Assembly: GCA_045613945.1 (NCBI GenBank)
Contig: JAZLBZ010000075.1
Coordinates: 1 to 24,292 of the forward strand
Source: HGM04593 sp045613945
Lineage (GTDB): Bacteria; Bacteroidota; Bacteroidia; Bacteroidales; Bacteroidaceae
DNA length: 24,292 nt
Reading direction: 5' to 3'
Below the pieces are notes generated by a model. The model did not search any database. It was given only the letters and a program-made list of their open reading frames with translations, and was not told the origin of the DNA. Of this stretch, positions 7,285 to 15,759 are shown piece by piece (within the stretch, counting starts at the first letter, position 1; each line of letters starts with the position of its first letter). The position numbers and the translations under genes were made by a program.

Positions 7285-10200
7285 ATGAAAAAACAATTCG
7301 TTATGGCGTTGTTGGCGGCCTTTTCACTGTCAATGACTGCTACAGCACAGAACCTTAAGGGGTTTGCCTATGGTGATGTAGAGGCTCCTCGTGGTTATGG
7401 CTATGAGAAGGGACAGGCTGCAGGTCTTGTCGAGTGGGAATCGCCCGAGGAACTTGCTCTTAACAAGGAGCAGCCAAAGGCGTGGTTCTTTACTTTTGGC
7501 AACGAGGATGCTGCACGCAAAGTGCTGCCCGAGAATAGTGAATATTACCTCTCGCTCGACGGTACATGGAGTTTCAACTGGGTTGCAAACCCCTGGGAGC
7601 GTCCTGTGGATTTCTTCAAGACCGATTACGATGTGTCGGGCTGGGACAATGTGCAGGTTCCTATGAACTGGAACGTATATGGCCTGCAGGCAGACGGCTC
7701 GCAGAAGTATGGTACTCCAATCTATGTGAACCAGCCTGTAATCTTCAAGCACCAGGTTGCTGTCGGTGACTGGAAGGGTGGTGTGATGCGTGAGCCAGCG
7801 CAGCACCATACAACATACAAGCACCGTAACGAGGTGGGTTCTTATCGCCGTACATTCACAGTCCCCGAGAACTGGGATGGCCGTGAGGTTTATATCAATT
7901 TTGACGGTGTCGATTCTTTCTTCTATCTTTGGATAAACGGCAAGTATGTTGGTTTCTCAAAGAACTCACGTAACTTGGCAGCCTTCAATATCACAAAGTA
8001 CCTTGTTGAGGGTGAGAACGTGGTGGCAGTTGAGGTTTACCGCAACAGCGACGCATCGTTCCTTGAGGCACAGGATATGTTCCGTCTCCCTGGTATCTTC
8101 CGCACTGTTTCCTTGACTGCGACAAACCCGGTTCAGTTGCGCGATATTCGCGTACGCACTGACCTTGATGCCCAGTATAAGGATGCTGTGGCAAACATTG
8201 AGGTTGATGTACGCAATCTCACAGCAAAGAAAGCGAAGAAGTATCAGGTAAAGGCACAACTCTACAAGAATGCTCTCTATAGCGACGAGAATAAGATTGT
8301 TGATGGAGCTACAGCAACTGTTGCACTTGACCAGTTGCTCGCCGGCGATACAAAGACTCTGAAACTTGACATTCTTGTTGCAGACCCTGCAAAGTGGAGC
8401 GCCGAGGAACCAAACCGCTATACTCTTGTTGTCTCTTTGCTCGACAAGAAGGGCAAGGTGGTGGAGATTGCATCGGCATACTTCGGTTTCCGCGAGGTTG
8501 AGATTCGTGAAACAAAGGCTTCTGAGGATGAATTCGGTCTCGCAGGACGCTACTACTACCTCAACGGCAAGCCAATCAAGATGAAGGGTGTGAACCGCCA
8601 CGAGAGCAGCCTTGAGAATGGTCATGCGCTTACACGCGAGCAGATGGAGAAGGAGGTTATGCTCATGCTCCAGGGCAATATCAACCACGTGCGTAACGGT
8701 CACTATCCCGATGCTCCATACTGGTACTACCTCTGCGACAAGTATGGTATCTACCTCGAGGATGAGGCTAACATCGAGAGCCATGAGTACTACTATGGCA
8801 AGGAGTCGCTCTCTCACGTTCCTGAGTTTACAAATGCTCACGTTGCACGTGTAATGGAGATGGCACACGCTACAATCAACAGCCCTGCTGTCTGCATCTG
8901 GTCACTCGGTAACGAGGCCGGCCCCGGTGACAACTTTGTCAAGGCATACGAGGCGCTGAAGGCATTTGATGCTTCACGTCCTGTACAGTATGAGCGCAAC
9001 AACTACATCGTTGACATGGGTTCTAACCAGTATCCATCAATTGGCTGGACACGCGAGGCAGTGAAGGGCAAGATGAATATCGTTTATCCTTTCCACATAT
9101 CTGAGTATGCCCACTCAATGGGTAATGCTGCCGGTAACCTGGTAGATTATTGGGAGGCTATGGAGAGCACAAACTTCTTCATTGGTGGTGCTATCTGGGA
9201 CTGGACCGACCAGGCTTTCTGGAATGTTGACCCAAAGACCGGTGACAAGTATATGGGTTATGGTGGCGACTTCGGCGACCGTCCTAACGACCACACATTC
9301 TGTATGAACGGTATAATGTTCCCCGACCACTCACCAAAACCACAGTATTATGAGGTGAAGAAGGTTTACCAGAATGTGGGTGTGAAGATGCTTGAGAACG
9401 GCGAGGTTGAGATTTTCAACAAGCGCTACTTCAACTGCTTGTGCGACCTCGATGTCAAGGTTTCTCTTTGGGAGAACGGTAAGCAGGTTGATTCTTACTA
9501 CATGCCTGACATGAAGATTGCTCCACGTACAGCAAAGACATTCAAACTCAAATTCAGCAATGCGAACTTCGCTGCCGACAAGGAGTATTTTGTTAAGGTT
9601 CAGTTCCTGCTCAAGAAGGATATGCCTTGGGCAAAGAAGGGTTATGCACAGATGGAGGAGCAGTTGAAACTACAGGATGCTGTGAAGGCCGCGCTCCTTG
9701 CCGATGTTGCAAAGAGCGATGTTAAGGTTAAGATGACCGAGGATAAGGCTAACGCAACCACAACAATTGCCGGTGACGGTTTTACAGTTGTATTCAATAA
9801 CAACACCGGTGTATTTGAGAGTGTTGTATATGGCGACGAGACAGTGTTCGAGAAGGGTAGTGCTATGACACTCAGCGGCTATCGTGCACCTGTTGACAAT
9901 GACATCTGGGCTTGGAACCGCTGGTTTGCTCTTGGCCTGTACAACCTCGAGGACAAGGTGACATCATTCGTGTCACAGAAGAATGCCGACGGAACAATCG
10001 TGCTCCAGTACATTGTACGCTCGCAGGCTAAGCATCCCGGCCGCCGCGTGAAGAACGAGGATAATAGTTTCACTCTGCAGAGCGATGCGCGTGAGTTTGG
10101 TGAGAATGAGTTCCACTTTGTCTCTAACAGAATATGGACAATATACCCTGATGGTTCTATCGAACTCAACAGTTCTGTGACCGGTAGCGATGCAGCTGTT

Positions 10201-11337
10201 GCGCTTGCACGTGTAGGTTATCTGTTGCAGTTGCCAAAGAGCCTTGACCAGTATACCTATTATGGTCGTGGCCCCTGGAATAACTACAACGACCGCCGTA
10301 CAGGTGCGTTCATCCAGCAGTACAAGAGCACTGTTGCCGACCAGTTCGTACACTTCCCCAAGCCACAGGATATGGCAAACCGCGAGGAGGTTCGCTGGGC
10401 TACATTGACAAATGCTGCGGGCAATGGTGTGATGTTCGTCTCTACAGGTGCCCTTTCAACAACCGCATTACCCTGGAATGATGTTGAACTCACAGAGGCT
10501 GCCCATCCTTATCAGTTGCCTGCATCATCGGGCACATGGCTGCACCTCGATGCAAAGGTTAACGGTCTTGGCGGTAACAGTTGCGGCCAGGGTGGTCCAC
10601 TTGAGCACGACCTTGTAAAGTCTGGCGAGAACACTGTAGGTTTCATCATGCGTCCGGTAAAGGCTGGCGACAACTATGAGCAGCTTGCTAATGTTGCTGC
10701 ATCGGGTGTTATCCCTGTAGTTCTCAAGCGTGATATGCGCGGTGTTGTTACAATGTCTTGCGCAAAGGATGGCGCTGCAATCTACTACAAGGTAGGCAAG
10801 AATGGCAAGAAGACTCTTTACACTGCACCTGTTGACATGAGCAAGGGCGGCACAATCACCGTATGGGAGAAGGCTACTCCAAAACTTGCTGCTACATACT
10901 CTTATGAGGCTGTAACATCAATCCCTGTTACTGTTGCATTCTGCTCAAGCCTTGAGCCGGGTAATGGCGCCGAGAAGATGCTTGACGGTGACCCATCTAC
11001 AATTTGGCACACAATGTACTCTGTAACCGTTGCAAACTATCCTCACTGGATTGACTTTGATGCCAATGATGAGGTTACAATCAAGGGCTTCAAGTACATG
11101 CCTCGTCAGGATGGTGGCAATAATGGTAATGTGAAGGGCTATAAGATTCAGATTAGTGCTGATGGAAAGAACTGGAGCGAGCCTGTTGCTGAGGGCGAGT
11201 TCCCTTACAGCGCCGACAAGCAGACTGTGCTCTTCAAGGCACCTGTAAAGGCACGTTTCGTGCGCTTTACTGCTACAAGTTCACAGAATGGCCAGGATTT
11301 TGCATCAGGTGCCGAGTTTGAACTTATAAAGGAATAA
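7285..11337 (+). CDS. Secreted glycoside hydrolase family 2 beta-galactosidase with C-terminal discoidin-like domain
   Basis: The 1350-aa protein begins with a signal peptide (residues 1-22, ending TATAQ) and probably acts in the periplasm or at the cell surface on beta-galactosides. A GH2 sugar-binding domain occupies about 70-280 (FFYLWINGKYVGFSKNSR), an Ig-like domain 285-405 and the TIM barrel about 406-690. Glu544 in WSLGNEAG is the expected acid/base, and Glu607 in HISEYAHSMGN matches the LacZ nucleophile motif. A beta-galactosidase small-chain domain follows (about 825-1125, RAPVDNDIWAWNRW; YYGRGPWNNY). Typical LacZ proteins end near here at 1000-1080 aa. This one adds a chitobiase C-terminal-like module (about 1145-1207) and an F5/8 type C (CBM32-like) domain (about 1212-1350, LDGDPSTIWHT, ARFVRFTA). 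No SusC/SusD pair or regulator is adjacent, so the natural glycan is unclear. It has its own hairpin terminator. Confidence 0.93.
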   Translation: MKKQFVMALLAAFSLSMTATAQNLKGFAYGDVEAPRGYGYEKGQAAGLVEWESPEELALNKEQPKAWFFTFGNEDAARKVLPENSEYYLSLDGTWSFNWVANPWERPVDFFKTDYDVSGWDNVQVPMNWNVYGLQADGSQKYGTPIYVNQPVIFKHQVAVGDWKGGVMREPAQHHTTYKHRNEVGSYRRTFTVPENWDGREVYINFDGVDSFFYLWINGKYVGFSKNSRNLAAFNITKYLVEGENVVAVEVYRNSDASFLEAQDMFRLPGIFRTVSLTATNPVQLRDIRVRTDLDAQYKDAVANIEVDVRNLTAKKAKKYQVKAQLYKNALYSDENKIVDGATATVALDQLLAGDTKTLKLDILVADPAKWSAEEPNRYTLVVSLLDKKGKVVEIASAYFGFREVEIRETKASEDEFGLAGRYYYLNGKPIKMKGVNRHESSLENGHALTREQMEKEVMLMLQGNINHVRNGHYPDAPYWYYLCDKYGIYLEDEANIESHEYYYGKESLSHVPEFTNAHVARVMEMAHATINSPAVCIWSLGNEAGPGDNFVKAYEALKAFDASRPVQYERNNYIVDMGSNQYPSIGWTREAVKGKMNIVYPFHISEYAHSMGNAAGNLVDYWEAMESTNFFIGGAIWDWTDQAFWNVDPKTGDKYMGYGGDFGDRPNDHTFCMNGIMFPDHSPKPQYYEVKKVYQNVGVKMLENGEVEIFNKRYFNCLCDLDVKVSLWENGKQVDSYYMPDMKIAPRTAKTFKLKFSNANFAADKEYFVKVQFLLKKDMPWAKKGYAQMEEQLKLQDAVKAALLADVAKSDVKVKMTEDKANATTTIAGDGFTVVFNNNTGVFESVVYGDETVFEKGSAMTLSGYRAPVDNDIWAWNRWFALGLYNLEDKVTSFVSQKNADGTIVLQYIVRSQAKHPGRRVKNEDNSFTLQSDAREFGENEFHFVSNRIWTIYPDGSIELNSSVTGSDAAVALARVGYLLQLPKSLDQYTYYGRGPWNNYNDRRTGAFIQQYKSTVADQFVHFPKPQDMANREEVRWATLTNAAGNGVMFVSTGALSTTALPWNDVELTEAAHPYQLPASSGTWLHLDAKVNGLGGNSCGQGGPLEHDLVKSGENTVGFIMRPVKAGDNYEQLANVAASGVIPVVLKRDMRGVVTMSCAKDGAAIYYKVGKNGKKTLYTAPVDMSKGGTITVWEKATPKLAATYSYEAVTSIPVTVAFCSSLEPGNGAEKMLDGDPSTIWHTMYSVTVANYPHWIDFDANDEVTIKGFKYMPRQDGGNNGNVKGYKIQISADGKNWSEPVAEGEFPYSADKQTVLFKAPVKARFVRFTATSSQNGQDFASGAEFELIKE

Positions 11338-11342
11338 TACAG

Positions 11343-11385
11343 AAACAACTCTGCGTGCTGCAACAAACAGCACGCAGAGTTGTTT
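11343..11385 (+). terminator. Strong hairpin terminator after the GH2 gene
   Basis: A perfect 18-bp stem at 11343-11360 pairs with 11368-11385 around a 7-nt loop, starting 5 nt after the stop codon. No clean T run follows, only TTGTTTGATTAT at its end, so it may also act as an mRNA-stabilising 3' structure. It separates the GH2 gene from rfbA, which starts 32 nt later. Confidence 0.8.
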
Positions 11386-11417
11386 GATTATAGAATGTAA
11401 TGTTTTAAAGATATTTT

Positions 11418-12320
11418 ATGAAGGGAATTGTTCTTGCAGGAGGTTCAGGCACACGTCTCTACCCAATAACAAAAGGAGTGAGCAAGCAGTTGCTGCCAAT
11501 CTATGACAAGCCAATGATATACTATCCCATTTCGGTGCTCATGCTTGCCGGAATCAGGGAAATCCTCATTATCTCCACTCCGCAGGACCTGCCGGGCTTT
11601 AAACGTTTGCTTGGCGATGGCAGTGACTATGGTGTAAGGTTTGAGTATGCCGAGCAGCCATCACCCGATGGTTTGGCGCAGGCATTCATCATTGGCGAGG
11701 AGTTTATTGGTGATGACTCGGCGTGTCTTGTGCTTGGCGACAACATTTTTCATGGTGCCGATTTCACAAGAATGCTCAGGGAGGCTGTTGCAAATGCCGA
11801 GGAGAACAGCAAGGCAACCGTCTTTGGCTATTGGGTTAACGACCCCGAGCGCTACGGCGTTGCCGAGTTCGACAAGGATGGTAACTGCCTTTCAATAGAG
11901 GAAAAACCTGCCAATCCAAAGTCAAACTACGCTGTTGTTGGTCTTTACTTCTATCCGAATAAGGTTGTTGAGGTTGCAAAGAACATCAAGCCATCTGCGC
12001 GTGGCGAACTTGAGATAACCACCGTCAACCAGCACTTCCTTGCCGATGGCGAGCTCAAGGTGCAGACTCTCCCACGCGGTTTTGCATGGCTCGACACCGG
12101 AACACACGACTCGCTTGCCGAGGCCTCAATCTTTGTCGAGGTGATAGAGAAGCGCCAGGGACTGAAGATTGCCTGTCTCGAAGGTATTGCATACCGCAAA
12201 GGATGGATAACTGCCGATCGCCTTCGCGAGGTGGCACAACCGATGATAAAGAACCAGTACGGGCAGTATCTGCTCAAGGTTATTGACGAAGTTGAACATT
12301 TTGGTGCAAACATTGACTGA
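11418..12320 (+). CDS. rfbA: Glucose-1-phosphate thymidylyltransferase (RmlA)
   Basis: First step of dTDP-L-rhamnose synthesis: glucose-1-phosphate plus dTTP gives dTDP-glucose and pyrophosphate, in the cytoplasm. The 300-aa length is normal for the short RmlA form. The nucleotidyltransferase motif GGSGTRLYPITKGVSKQLL starts at residue 8, followed by PIYDKPMIYYP. LVLGDNIFHG (104-113) supplies the metal-binding Asp108, and EEKPANPKSNYAVVGLYFY (from 161) is the sugar-binding region. It is the first gene of a four-gene operon, with rfbC starting 5 nt after its stop. No clear promoter lies in the 32 nt between the upstream hairpin and the ATG, so some read-through from the GH2 gene or an atypical promoter is possible. 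Confidence 0.97.
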   Translation: MKGIVLAGGSGTRLYPITKGVSKQLLPIYDKPMIYYPISVLMLAGIREILIISTPQDLPGFKRLLGDGSDYGVRFEYAEQPSPDGLAQAFIIGEEFIGDDSACLVLGDNIFHGADFTRMLREAVANAEENSKATVFGYWVNDPERYGVAEFDKDGNCLSIEEKPANPKSNYAVVGLYFYPNKVVEVAKNIKPSARGELEITTVNQHFLADGELKVQTLPRGFAWLDTGTHDSLAEASIFVEVIEKRQGLKIACLEGIAYRKGWITADRLREVAQPMIKNQYGQYLLKVIDEVEHFGANID

Positions 12321-12325
12321 CGTTT

Positions 12326-12895
12326 ATGGAAGTAATTAAGACAGAGATAGAGGGTGTGGTCATCATTGAACCGCGTATTTTCAAGGACGAGAGAGGCTAT
12401 TTCTATGAATCGTTCTCGCAGCGTGAGTTTGAGGAGAAGGTGTGCCGCACCACATTTGTGCAGGATAACCAGTCCAAGTCATCGTACGGTGTATTGCGTG
12501 GACTCCATTTCCAGAAACCTCCCTATTGCCAGAGCAAGCTTGTGCGTTGCATAAAGGGAGCGGTGCTTGACGTGGCTGTGGATATACGCAAAGGCTCGCC
12601 AACCTTTGGCAAGTATGTTGCTGTTGAACTTAGCGAGGATAACCACCGCCAATTCTTTGTGCCACGCGGTTTTGCGCATGGCTTTGCAGTGCTCACCCCC
12701 GAGGCTGTCTTCCAGTACAAGTGCGATAACTTCTATAATAAGGAGAGCGAAGGCTCTGTGGCGTGGAACGACCCGCAACTGGCCATTGACTGGAAAATAC
12801 CGGCCGACAAGGTGCTCCTGTCCGAGAAGGACAAGCAAAGCAAGAACATTGCAGATGCAGAATACCTTTTTGACTATAACGAAAAACTCTATTGA
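12326..12895 (+). CDS. rfbC: dTDP-4-dehydrorhamnose 3,5-epimerase (RmlC)
   Basis: Third step of the pathway: double epimerisation of dTDP-4-keto-6-deoxyglucose at C3 and C5. The 189-aa cupin has the family motifs DERGYFYESF (21-30), the catalytic base His61 in VLRGLHFQKPP, and Tyr131 in AVFQYKCDNFY. FVPRGFAHGF (111-120) is the conserved cupin strand. The start follows the rfbA stop by 5 nt and the next gene begins 18 nt after the stop, so it is co-transcribed and probably translationally coupled. Confidence 0.97.
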   Translation: MEVIKTEIEGVVIIEPRIFKDERGYFYESFSQREFEEKVCRTTFVQDNQSKSSYGVLRGLHFQKPPYCQSKLVRCIKGAVLDVAVDIRKGSPTFGKYVAVELSEDNHRQFFVPRGFAHGFAVLTPEAVFQYKCDNFYNKESEGSVAWNDPQLAIDWKIPADKVLLSEKDKQSKNIADAEYLFDYNEKLY

Positions 12896-12913
12896 GAAAC
12901 TGTATATATAAAT

Positions 12914-13783
12914 ATGAATATACTTGTAACTGGTGCAAATGGACAGTTGGGTTGCGAAATGCGCCGTCTTGGCGCCGTATCGCCCAACAACTACATCTTC
13001 ACCGATGTCGCAGAACTGGATATAACCAATGCCGATGCTGTAATGCATGTGGCAAGGCACTATTCCATTGATGCGATAGTGAACTGTGCGGCATATACCA
13101 ATGTCGACAAGGCCGAGAGTGACGAGGCTACAGCAGAACTCATTAATGCTACAGCTGTTGCCAACCTTGCTGCTGCAATGAAGGAGGTGGGTGGAACACT
13201 CTTCCATGTGTCTACCGACTATGTCTTTGGCAGTGAGGGAAATACTCCTCGCACCGAGGATATGCCCCTGAACCCTCTTGGCGTTTATGGCCGCACCAAA
13301 CTGCACGGTGAGCAGGCAATCCTTGAGAGTGGCTGCAAAGCACTCATTTTCCGCACCGCATGGCTCTACAGCGAGTTTGGCAACAACTTTCTCAAGACAA
13401 TGATGCGCCTCACCGCCGAGAAGGAACAACTAAATGTTGTCTTTGACCAGGTTGGCACCCCCACATACGCAGGTGACCTTGCGCTTGCAATCTTCTCAAT
13501 CATTGAGGCCGGGGTATACGAGGGTAATGAGGGTGTATATCACTTCTCGAACGAGGGTGTCTGCTCATGGTACGACTTTGCCGTTGAGATTGCTGCAGTT
13601 GCCGGCAACACCGGCTGCCGCATCAACCCCTGCCACAGCAGCGAATTTCCATCACCTGTCAAGCGCCCGCCATACTCGGTGCTCGACAAGACAAAGATCA
13701 AGAATACATTTGATATTGATATCCCGCACTGGAGAGAGTCAATGGAGTATTGCATAAAAAGAATAAAGGCTACCAATAAATAA
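12914..13783 (+). CDS. rfbD: dTDP-4-dehydrorhamnose reductase (RmlD)
   Basis: Last step of the pathway: NAD(P)H-dependent reduction to dTDP-L-rhamnose. The 289-aa short-chain dehydrogenase starts with the Rossmann motif TGANGQLG (6-13). The catalytic set is Thr101-Asp102-Tyr103 in VSTDYVFG, and Tyr125/Lys129 in VYGRTKLHGE. RTAWLYSEFGNNFLKTM is the family substrate-side signature. It lies 18 nt after rfbC and 7 nt before rfbB. Several long frames on the opposite strand here lack homology and are shadows. Confidence 0.97.
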   Translation: MNILVTGANGQLGCEMRRLGAVSPNNYIFTDVAELDITNADAVMHVARHYSIDAIVNCAAYTNVDKAESDEATAELINATAVANLAAAMKEVGGTLFHVSTDYVFGSEGNTPRTEDMPLNPLGVYGRTKLHGEQAILESGCKALIFRTAWLYSEFGNNFLKTMMRLTAEKEQLNVVFDQVGTPTYAGDLALAIFSIIEAGVYEGNEGVYHFSNEGVCSWYDFAVEIAAVAGNTGCRINPCHSSEFPSPVKRPPYSVLDKTKIKNTFDIDIPHWRESMEYCIKRIKATNK

Positions 13784-13790
13784 TATTCTA

Positions 13791-14930
13791 ATGATGAAAC
13801 GCAGTATAATAGTTACCGGCGGTGCCGGCTTTATCGGTTCGCACGTTGTGCGCCTGTTTGTAAACAAGTACCCCGACTATCATATAATCAACGTAGACAA
13901 ACTTACCTATGCCGGCAACCTTGCCAACCTCAAGGATATTGAGGATAGACCGAACTACACCTTTTTCAAGGCGGACATCTGCGACTTTGATGCGATGTAC
14001 AGCCTGATGGTGGAGCACAAGGTTGACGGTATCATTCACCTTGCAGCCGAGAGTCATGTTGACCGCTCCATCAAGGACCCATTCACTTTTGCACGTACCA
14101 ATGTTATGGGTACGCTCTCGCTTCTGCAGGCCGCAAAACTCTACTGGGAGTCACTCCCCGGGAAGTACGAGGGCAAGCGTTTCTACCACATCTCAACCGA
14201 TGAGGTGTACGGTGCACTGCAGATGAATCACCCCGAGGGTATTGAGCCTCCGTTCACAACAACAGCATCATCGGGCGAGCATCACCTTGCCTATGGCGAC
14301 GACTTCTTCTACGAGACAACAAAGTACAACCCACACAGTCCCTATTCGGCCTCAAAGGCAAGCAGCGACCACTTTGTGCGCGCATTCCACGATACATACG
14401 GAATGCCAACAATCGTCACCAACTGCTCAAACAACTACGGTCCTTACCAGTTCCCCGAGAAACTGATACCGCTGTTCATCAATAACATCCGCCAGCGCAA
14501 GCCATTGCCTGTATATGGCAAGGGTGAGAATGTGCGCGACTGGCTCTATGTTGTTGACCACGCACGTGCGATAGATGTTATCTTCCACAACGGTAAGGTT
14601 GCCGATACATATAACATTGGCGGTTTCAATGAGTGCAAGAATATTGATATCATCAAGGTCATCATTAAGACTGTCGACCGCCTGCTTGGCAACCCAGAGG
14701 GCGCTTCGCTTGACCTTATTACATATGTTACCGACCGCGCCGGTCACGATATGCGCTATGCCATCGACTCAACAAAACTCCAAAGGGAACTTGGCTGGGA
14801 GCCAAGCCTGCAGTTCGAGGAGGGCATTGAGAAGACCGTCCGCTGGTATCTCGACAACCAGAAGTGGATGGACAACATCACCAGTGGTGAGTATGAGAAG
14901 TATTATGATGATATGTACAAAGGACGTTGA
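13791..14930 (+). CDS. rfbB: dTDP-glucose 4,6-dehydratase (RmlB)
   Basis: Second step of the pathway: NAD+-dependent conversion of dTDP-glucose to dTDP-4-keto-6-deoxyglucose. The 379-aa protein has TGGAGFIGSHVVR (9-21), the catalytic Thr136-Asp137-Glu138 in ISTDEVYG, and Tyr185/Lys189 in SPYSASKASSDH. Between STDEVYG and YSASK there is an insertion relative to E. coli RmlB (about 141-178, including EPPFTTTASSGEHHLAYG), which I recall as common in Bacteroidetes RmlB proteins. The gene starts with two consecutive ATG codons (13791 and 13794), and either could be used. It is last in the operon and ends before a strong hairpin. Confidence 0.97.
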   Translation: MMKRSIIVTGGAGFIGSHVVRLFVNKYPDYHIINVDKLTYAGNLANLKDIEDRPNYTFFKADICDFDAMYSLMVEHKVDGIIHLAAESHVDRSIKDPFTFARTNVMGTLSLLQAAKLYWESLPGKYEGKRFYHISTDEVYGALQMNHPEGIEPPFTTTASSGEHHLAYGDDFFYETTKYNPHSPYSASKASSDHFVRAFHDTYGMPTIVTNCSNNYGPYQFPEKLIPLFINNIRQRKPLPVYGKGENVRDWLYVVDHARAIDVIFHNGKVADTYNIGGFNECKNIDIIKVIIKTVDRLLGNPEGASLDLITYVTDRAGHDMRYAIDSTKLQRELGWEPSLQFEEGIEKTVRWYLDNQKWMDNITSGEYEKYYDDMYKGR

Positions 14931-14949
14931 TGATAATTCCGTGATACGA

Positions 14950-14990
14950 AAATATACAGCCCGCAATTGTCAATTGCGGGCTGTATATTT
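14950..14990. terminator. Bidirectional terminator between rfbB and the convergent OMP gene
   Basis: A perfect 19-bp inverted repeat (arms 14950-14968 and 14972-14990, 3-nt loop) has an AT-rich base, giving a T-rich tail in both directions. It starts 20 nt after the rfbB stop and 38 nt beyond the stop of the minus-strand gene, so it probably ends both transcripts. Confidence 0.9.
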
Positions 14991-15028
14991 TTATTTCACT
15001 TCTAACAGATAATGGTGGCCCTCATCTG

Positions 15029-15730
15029 TTATTTGAAATCCTTGTTGAAGATTGTGAATGAATATCCAATTCTTGCAGTGATTGTGGTGTTGGCAGAGCG
15101 GCCGAAATCGTCGGTCTTTGAATTGCCGAATATGTCTGATAGTGCATAGAAGTAGCGTCCTTCGATAAAGAAATTGCCAATCTTGCTCTTGTATTCCAGT
15201 CCCAGGCCTCCTGCAATGCCATATTCAAATTCGTTTTCAAGGCTCTTGCCATAGAGTGGCCTTATTGTTACCGGCCTGTTCTGGGTCTCCCAGTCACCGT
15301 TGTATCTCTCGCTCTCGCTCATGAAGAAGCCGAACTGCGGGCCAAGATTCAGGAAGAACTGGAAACCGTTCTTCTCTTTTCCCCATGAGAGGTGTGCGAA
15401 TAGGGGAACCTCAATGTAGTTCGTCTGGCGGCTGTAGTAGTTGGAGGTGCCGTCATCAAAGTCCTCATGCATTCCGCGCTGTGAGAAGTTAATCTCAACC
15501 TGTGCGGCGCATATCATGCTAAAGTACTTCTCGCTAGTGTAACGTGCAAAGATGCCGCCATTGGCGCCTTGCTGCAGTTTTTGCCTGATTGAGGGCTGGA
15601 ACTCCATTCTGCTCATGTTCAGACCACCGGCAACACCAATCTCAAGAATACTCCTGGGGCTCTCTACTTGCGCATTGGCGCAGGTGCAGAATGCCAGCAG
15701 AAAGGTGAAAATGTAAAGGCCTTTTTTCAT
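15029..15730 (-). CDS. Outer-membrane beta-barrel protein (PorT-like family)
   Basis: The 233-aa protein begins with a signal peptide of about 21 residues (MKKGLYIFTFLLAFCTCANA, then Q). The rest has alternating aromatic/glycine strands typical of the small outer-membrane barrel family found across Bacteroidetes: LEIGVAGGLNMSRMEF, GGIFARYTS, YIEVPLFAHLSW, FFLNLGPQFGFF, GIAGGLGLEYKS, a final TARIGYSFTIF strand and a few charged residues. YIEVPL is characteristic of the family often annotated PorT or OMP_b-brl_2. Specific function is unknown. It starts 29 nt after the LysM gene, so the two form an operon, which suggests that the barrel and the LysM protein work together at the envelope. Confidence 0.85.
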   Translation of the reverse strand: MKKGLYIFTFLLAFCTCANAQVESPRSILEIGVAGGLNMSRMEFQPSIRQKLQQGANGGIFARYTSEKYFSMICAAQVEINFSQRGMHEDFDDGTSNYYSRQTNYIEVPLFAHLSWGKEKNGFQFFLNLGPQFGFFMSESERYNGDWETQNRPVTIRPLYGKSLENEFEYGIAGGLGLEYKSKIGNFFIEGRYFYALSDIFGNSKTDDFGRSANTTITARIGYSFTIFNKDFK

Positions 15731-15759
15731 CTGTAATTCCTTTTGTCTGTTGCGGGCTG

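Noticed and set aside
7966..8868. 300-codon minus-strand frame inside the GH2 gene
   Set aside because: It is a shadow of the GH2 coding frame, whose catalytic motifs are intact.
12479..13429. 316-codon minus-strand frame across rfbC and rfbD
   Set aside because: It spans two well-identified genes and their spacer, and has no homology that I recognise.
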